6,143 nucleotides of DNA, from contig DMKG01000216.1 of the NCBI GenBank assembly GCA_003454415.1, positions 1 to 6,143 on the forward strand, written 5' to 3'. Below are positions 4,128-6,143 of this stretch, one piece after another. The stretch is from Alphaproteobacteria bacterium (GTDB taxonomy: Bacteria > Pseudomonadota > Alphaproteobacteria > UBA11222). Positions within the stretch are counted from its first letter, which is position 1. Every line of letters begins with the position of its first letter. The translations under genes and the position numbers were made by a program. The notes beneath the pieces are model-generated. The model searched no databases, had not been told where the DNA came from, and saw only the letters and a list, made by a program, of their open reading frames with translations.

Positions 4128-4517
4128 ATGAACCGGCCGCAACAGCCCGCGCTCTTTGAAGATGACCCGCATGAGGCCTTCCGCCACATGATGATCCTTT
4201 CGGGCAAGAGCACAAAACAGGTGGCGGCGTTTCTGTGGCCCGAAATGCGGCTCGAATCCGCATACGCAAAGCTGACCAATTGCCTGAAGGACGGAACCGG
4301 CGAGAAGCTGAGCTTCGCACAGGTGATCGCCGCCATGAATTTCTGCGGCAGTTATGAGCCGCTCTATTACGCCTGCTCCGCGACAGACCATCACCGGCCT
4401 GCCCGCATGGCCGCCGGGGAGCGCGAGGCAGAGCTGGCGAAGACCATCCGGGGCGCGGCGGAAACCATGGAAAAGGCGATGCGCGCGCTGGAGCGTCTGA
4501 AGGAGAGCGGCGCATGA
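4128..4517 (+). CDS. CII-like phage regulatory protein
   Basis: A 129-residue protein from the ATG at 4128, with AGGG 9 nt upstream; a GTG at 4119 would lie in the repeat and is less likely. The core HEAFRHMMILSGKSTKQVAA, FLWPEMRLESAYAKLTNCL, KLSFAQVIAAMNFCGSYEPLYY fits the phage CII (CP76) family pattern: a helical DNA-binding domain with the FLWPEM...AY..L..CL signature, then a hydrophobic segment with FCG and LYY. Residues about 95-129 form a charged helix that could drive oligomerisation. In this family some members activate, others repress, lysogeny or early promoters. The direct repeat of 10-bp spacing upstream is the kind of site CII proteins can bind, but target and gene are not proven linked. 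It is the second gene of the rightward operon. Confidence 0.7.
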   Translation: MNRPQQPALFEDDPHEAFRHMMILSGKSTKQVAAFLWPEMRLESAYAKLTNCLKDGTGEKLSFAQVIAAMNFCGSYEPLYYACSATDHHRPARMAAGEREAELAKTIRGAAETMEKAMRALERLKESGA

Positions 4518-4565
4518 AATCATTCAAGTCATCCGCAGGCGGGGCGCTCCCGGCCTGCCGGATAG

Positions 4566-4581
4566 CAGGGCGCAAGCCCTG
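4566..4581 (+). other. GNRA-tetraloop hairpin
   Basis: CAGGGC-GCAA-GCCCTG is a perfect 6-bp stem capped by a GCAA (GNRA) tetraloop, a typical RNA structural element. It is immediately upstream of the pyrimidine tract at 4584-4594. Confidence 0.6.
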
Positions 4582-4600
4582 TGTTTCCTCCCTCAAACTG

Positions 4601-4634
4601 GGCCGCGCGCCTGCGGGCGCGTGGCCGCCTTTTT
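4601..4634 (+). terminator. Terminator or attenuator between cII-like and gcrA-like genes
   Basis: An 11-bp stem (GGCCGCGCGCC with GGCGCGTGGCC, one G-U pair) around TGCG, then GCC and five T. The T-run starts 3 nt after the stem. It would stop or attenuate read-through from the cro-cII operon into gcrA, comparable in place to lambda tR1. Confidence 0.65.
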
Positions 4635-4802
4635 CCGGTGGTGGGGGGCAGAATATTCAGGGTTACCGGCGCGCATTTCCTGTGCGGCGGGACGGGGCGT
4701 CGTAACAGGCGATGCCTGCAAGGGTCAAGGCGCGTGCGTTGCCGGTTTCATGTCGCCGCGCCAATCGTCTGATCCCCGTCAAATTTTCTGGAGGGAGGAA
4801 AA

Positions 4803-5363
4803 ATGTCAAGCAGGCGGTTTTCAAGACCGGAATGGAGCGACAAGGAGATCGGCGCTTTGCGCAAGATGGCGGATGGCGGGAAGCTGACCACCGGGGCCAT
4901 GGCGCGTCTGCTGAGCGATCAGTTCCACCGGCCTATCAGCCGAAATGCGGTGTGCGGCAAGCTGAAGAGGCTGGGGCTTGAAGCGAAGGCTGGCAAGCGG
5001 CTGGCGGCTGAAAAGCCAAAGCCAGCGCCGAAAACGAAGCAGGAACCAAAGCCAAAACCAAAGCTTGCGGCAGTCGGCAGGAATGTTCTTGTCAGGCTTC
5101 ACTCCGCGCCACCGCTCCCGCCCCGCGCCGAGCCAGTACGCCGCCGCGCGCCCGATCCTGACCCGGTTCTGAGACCAGACGGCAAGCGGCACACTTTAGA
5201 GACGCTGCCCCGCACGGGCTGCCGGTGGATCATTGCGGGCGAAGGCGTGGCGGCGGAGTTCTGCGCCCGGCAGCACACGGAACACAGCCCCTATTGCGAG
5301 GCGCACACCGCGCGCGCGTGGCGGCGGCAGATAAACACTGAAGAGCAGGAGGAAGCAGCATGA
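4803..5363 (+). CDS. gcrA: GcrA-family cell cycle regulator homologue
   Basis: A 186-residue protein with GGAGGGAGGA directly before its ATG. The N-terminal helix-turn-helix (about 9-60) contains WSDKEIGALRKM and ISRNAVCGKLKRLGL, matching the GcrA DNA-binding core (xTRNAVIGKxHRLGL). A lysine/proline-rich linker follows (about 61-90: AEKPKPAPKTKQEPKPKPKL), then a proline/arginine-rich stretch. The C-terminal domain has C140-RW, F153-C154, P163-YC165 and H168, the CRW...FC...PYC..H signature of the part that contacts sigma70 domain 2. GcrA in Caulobacter acts with sigma70 at promoters carrying CcrM-methylated GANTC. A phage copy may recruit host polymerase or alter the cell-cycle programme. The linker is longer than usual. 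It starts a block with overlapping genes downstream (stop/start ATGA at 5360). Confidence 0.8.
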   Translation: MSSRRFSRPEWSDKEIGALRKMADGGKLTTGAMARLLSDQFHRPISRNAVCGKLKRLGLEAKAGKRLAAEKPKPAPKTKQEPKPKPKLAAVGRNVLVRLHSAPPLPPRAEPVRRRAPDPDPVLRPDGKRHTLETLPRTGCRWIIAGEGVAAEFCARQHTEHSPYCEAHTARAWRRQINTEEQEEAA

Positions 5364-5485
5364 TCAGGCGGGTATTGTCCGTGCTCGGATTCAGGCGCGA
5401 GGAAGAAACGCGCAGAACCTTCTGGATGGCGGTCGGCGCGCATGTCGCGAACGCGACCATAAAGGGGGGCGGCCGGAAATGGTGA
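5360..5485 (+). CDS. 41-aa hypothetical basic protein
   Basis: Begins at the ATG at 5360, overlapping the gcrA stop, with AGGAGGAA about 6 nt upstream, and ends in the start region of the next gene (7-nt overlap). The product starts MIRRVLSVLGFRREEETRRT, continues FWMAVGAHVANATIKGG and ends GRKW: a basic N-terminus, a possible amphipathic or short hydrophobic helix (about 21-34) and a glycine-rich basic end. The strong ribosome binding site and the tight overlaps on both sides make it a real gene. I do not recognise the family and assign no function. Confidence 0.7.
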   Translation: MIRRVLSVLGFRREEETRRTFWMAVGAHVANATIKGGGRKW

Positions 5486-5763
5486 GCGATCTGACTGAGA
5501 ACATGCTGCGAGACAGGCGCATGATTTATGGGCCGTTCGACGATCTGGCCCAAACCCGGCAGAGACTGCAGTCCGCGCTGATGGATAACCCCGGCTGGCC
5601 GGAATTGCCGCCCGCCGTGCGCGAGGCCATAAGCATGATCACGTTGAAGCTGGCGCGCGCCGTCAATGGCGACTGGCGTCATGCGGATAACGCCGATGAC
5701 GTGATCGGCTACGCCATGCTCTGGCGCACCTTCCTGGACACGGAAGCGGGCCGTGCGGATTGA
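5479..5763 (+). CDS. DUF6378-like phage protein (possible MazG-like fold)
   Basis: A 94-residue protein beginning MVSDLTENMLRDRRMIYGPF. The ENML..R...YG motif (7-18) near the start, the central VREAISMITLKLARAVNG helix (about 47-64) and the ending DNADDVIGYAML (70-81) are in the order seen in DUF6378 and related phage proteins: a Y-G near the start, a K-x-A-R segment in the middle and a D-x-x-GYA near the end. The fold is thought to relate to all-alpha NTP pyrophosphatases, but the acidic catalytic residues of MazG are not clear here. The start overlaps the 41-aa gene; G-rich sequence upstream supplies a weak ribosome site. A role in nucleotide metabolism around replication is a guess. Confidence 0.55.
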   Translation: MVSDLTENMLRDRRMIYGPFDDLAQTRQRLQSALMDNPGWPELPPAVREAISMITLKLARAVNGDWRHADNADDVIGYAMLWRTFLDTEAGRAD

Positions 5764-5772
5764 GGCAGCGAC

Positions 5773-6143
5773 GTGACCCCCTGCATTCTCGCGCTTGATT
5801 TAGGCACACAGACCGGCTGGGCGCTGGCGGGATCCGATGGGCTTGTGGACAGCGGCACCGTGAGCTTCGCCCCCCGCCCGGGCGAGCGCAAAGGCGCGCG
5901 CTTCGTACGGTTCCGGACCTGGCTGAACGATCTGAAGGCCGCGCATGAGGACATCAGCGAAGTATTTTACGAGCGCGTCAACCGGCACACTGGCGTTCAG
6001 GCCGCACATGTCTATGGAGGGCTGCTCGCCACGCTGATGACCTGGGCCGAGCACCACAACATCGATTATGACGGGGTCGGGGTGCAGGCGATCAAGAAAT
6101 TCGCCACGGGCAAAGGCAACGCCAAAAAAGAACAGATAATCGA
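5773..6143 (+). CDS. RuvC-like Holliday junction resolvase, partial
   Basis: An open frame from the GTG at 5773 (GAGG 7 nt upstream) to the window end, at least 123 residues. ILALDLGTQTGWAL (about 5-18) is the first RNase H-fold motif with catalytic D9, and EVFYERV (63-69) carries the second acidic residue, E67. The stretch FATGKGNAKKEQI (about 110-122) matches the conserved GxGNAxKxxI segment near the last active-site helix. The final acidic residues lie past the edge. Phage RuvC-like enzymes cut branched DNA in recombination or before packaging. It lies 9 nt after the preceding stop. The family is clear; the identification as a resolvase is by homology. Confidence 0.8.
   Translation, partial: MTPCILALDLGTQTGWALAGSDGLVDSGTVSFAPRPGERKGARFVRFRTWLNDLKAAHEDISEVFYERVNRHTGVQAAHVYGGLLATLMTWAEHHNIDYDGVGVQAIKKFATGKGNAKKEQII

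Larger units (their letters stand above)
4518..4802 (+). other. Structured 285-bp interval between cII-like and gcrA-like genes
   Basis: No convincing gene fits here. A 63-aa frame opens at 4514 (ATGA overlap, GGAG 8 nt upstream) and runs to 4705 through the hairpins, but its composition looks non-coding and two other frames are equally open. Structural elements are a CAGGGC-GCAA-GCCCTG hairpin (4566-4581), a pyrimidine tract (4584-4594) complementary to the gcrA ribosome binding site, and a strong terminator hairpin (4601-4634). From 4635 to 4790 I see a CCGGT/ACCGG pair (4635-4639, 4665-4669) and the palindrome GAATATTC (4651-4658). A regulatory leader or attenuator is the best reading. Confidence 0.45.

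Noticed and set aside
4107..4596. Long minus-strand frames opposite the cII-like gene
   Set aside because: They are antisense shadows of a well supported gene and have no homology signal.
4514..4705. A 63-aa plus-strand frame with an ATGA overlap and GGAG upstream
   Set aside because: It passes through the GNRA hairpin and the terminator, two other frames are equally open, and the composition is not protein-like. Not fully excluded; treated as part of the structured interval.
4621..4981. Two further plus-strand frames (4621-4887, 4712-4981)
   Set aside because: They overlap the gcrA-like gene in another frame, lack ribosome sites and have cysteine/arginine-rich chance composition.
1..6143. 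tRNA genes, attachment sites, integrase or insertion sequences
   Set aside because: I saw no cloverleaf, transposase, integrase motif or terminal repeats in the window.

Overview
This window looks like the immunity and early region of a temperate phage or prophage of an alphaproteobacterium. The taxonomic clue is a phage-borne homologue of GcrA, a cell-cycle regulator essentially confined to Alphaproteobacteria. GC-rich codons, tightly overlapping small genes (ATGA junctions) and phage-type families (CI/Cro/CII-like regulators, a RuvC-like resolvase) fit a phage. I cannot name a genus from the sequence.

Layout. (1) Positions 1-2113 hold a leftward operon on the minus strand. From its promoter end it encodes a 36-aa membrane microprotein, a DUF6197-like protein, an unrecognised acidic 128-aa protein, a GHKL/Bergerat-fold-like ATPase, a 25-aa membrane microprotein and a pentapeptide-repeat protein that runs off the window. 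(2) Positions 2120-3830 are a lambda-like immunity region: a leftward promoter with an operator (2149-2165), a rightward gene for a three-helix membrane protein with its own promoter and a separate dyad, two terminator hairpins, then a leftward pair consisting of the CI-like repressor and a membrane-anchored protein. (3) From 3801 a rightward early operon runs cro-like, cII-like, a structured 285-bp interval with a terminator hairpin, gcrA-like, a 41-aa protein, a DUF6378-like protein and a RuvC-like resolvase cut by the window end.

How it fits together. The same 17-bp operator (GTTGCC-TACAC-GGYAAY) sits at the same distance from the -35 in the leftward promoter and in the cro-side promoter, which lie about 1.65 kb apart. 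The short CI-like repressor, which has no LexA-type protease domain, probably shuts both, as at lambda PL and PR. The two membrane-protein genes between these promoters occupy the position of lambda rexAB and are candidates for lysogenic conversion or superinfection exclusion. On the right, three ACCCTAA-type heptamers at an exact 10-bp period overlap the cro stop and the cII ribosome binding site, so cII may be controlled by a phased operator, an SD-masking hairpin, or both. The GcrA homologue suggests the phage redirects host sigma70/GANTC-methylation-dependent transcription.

The least explained elements are the rex-position membrane genes, the cII-gcrA interval with its 11-nt complementarity to the gcrA ribosome binding site, the apparently permuted GHKL-like motif order, and three microproteins below 45 residues.
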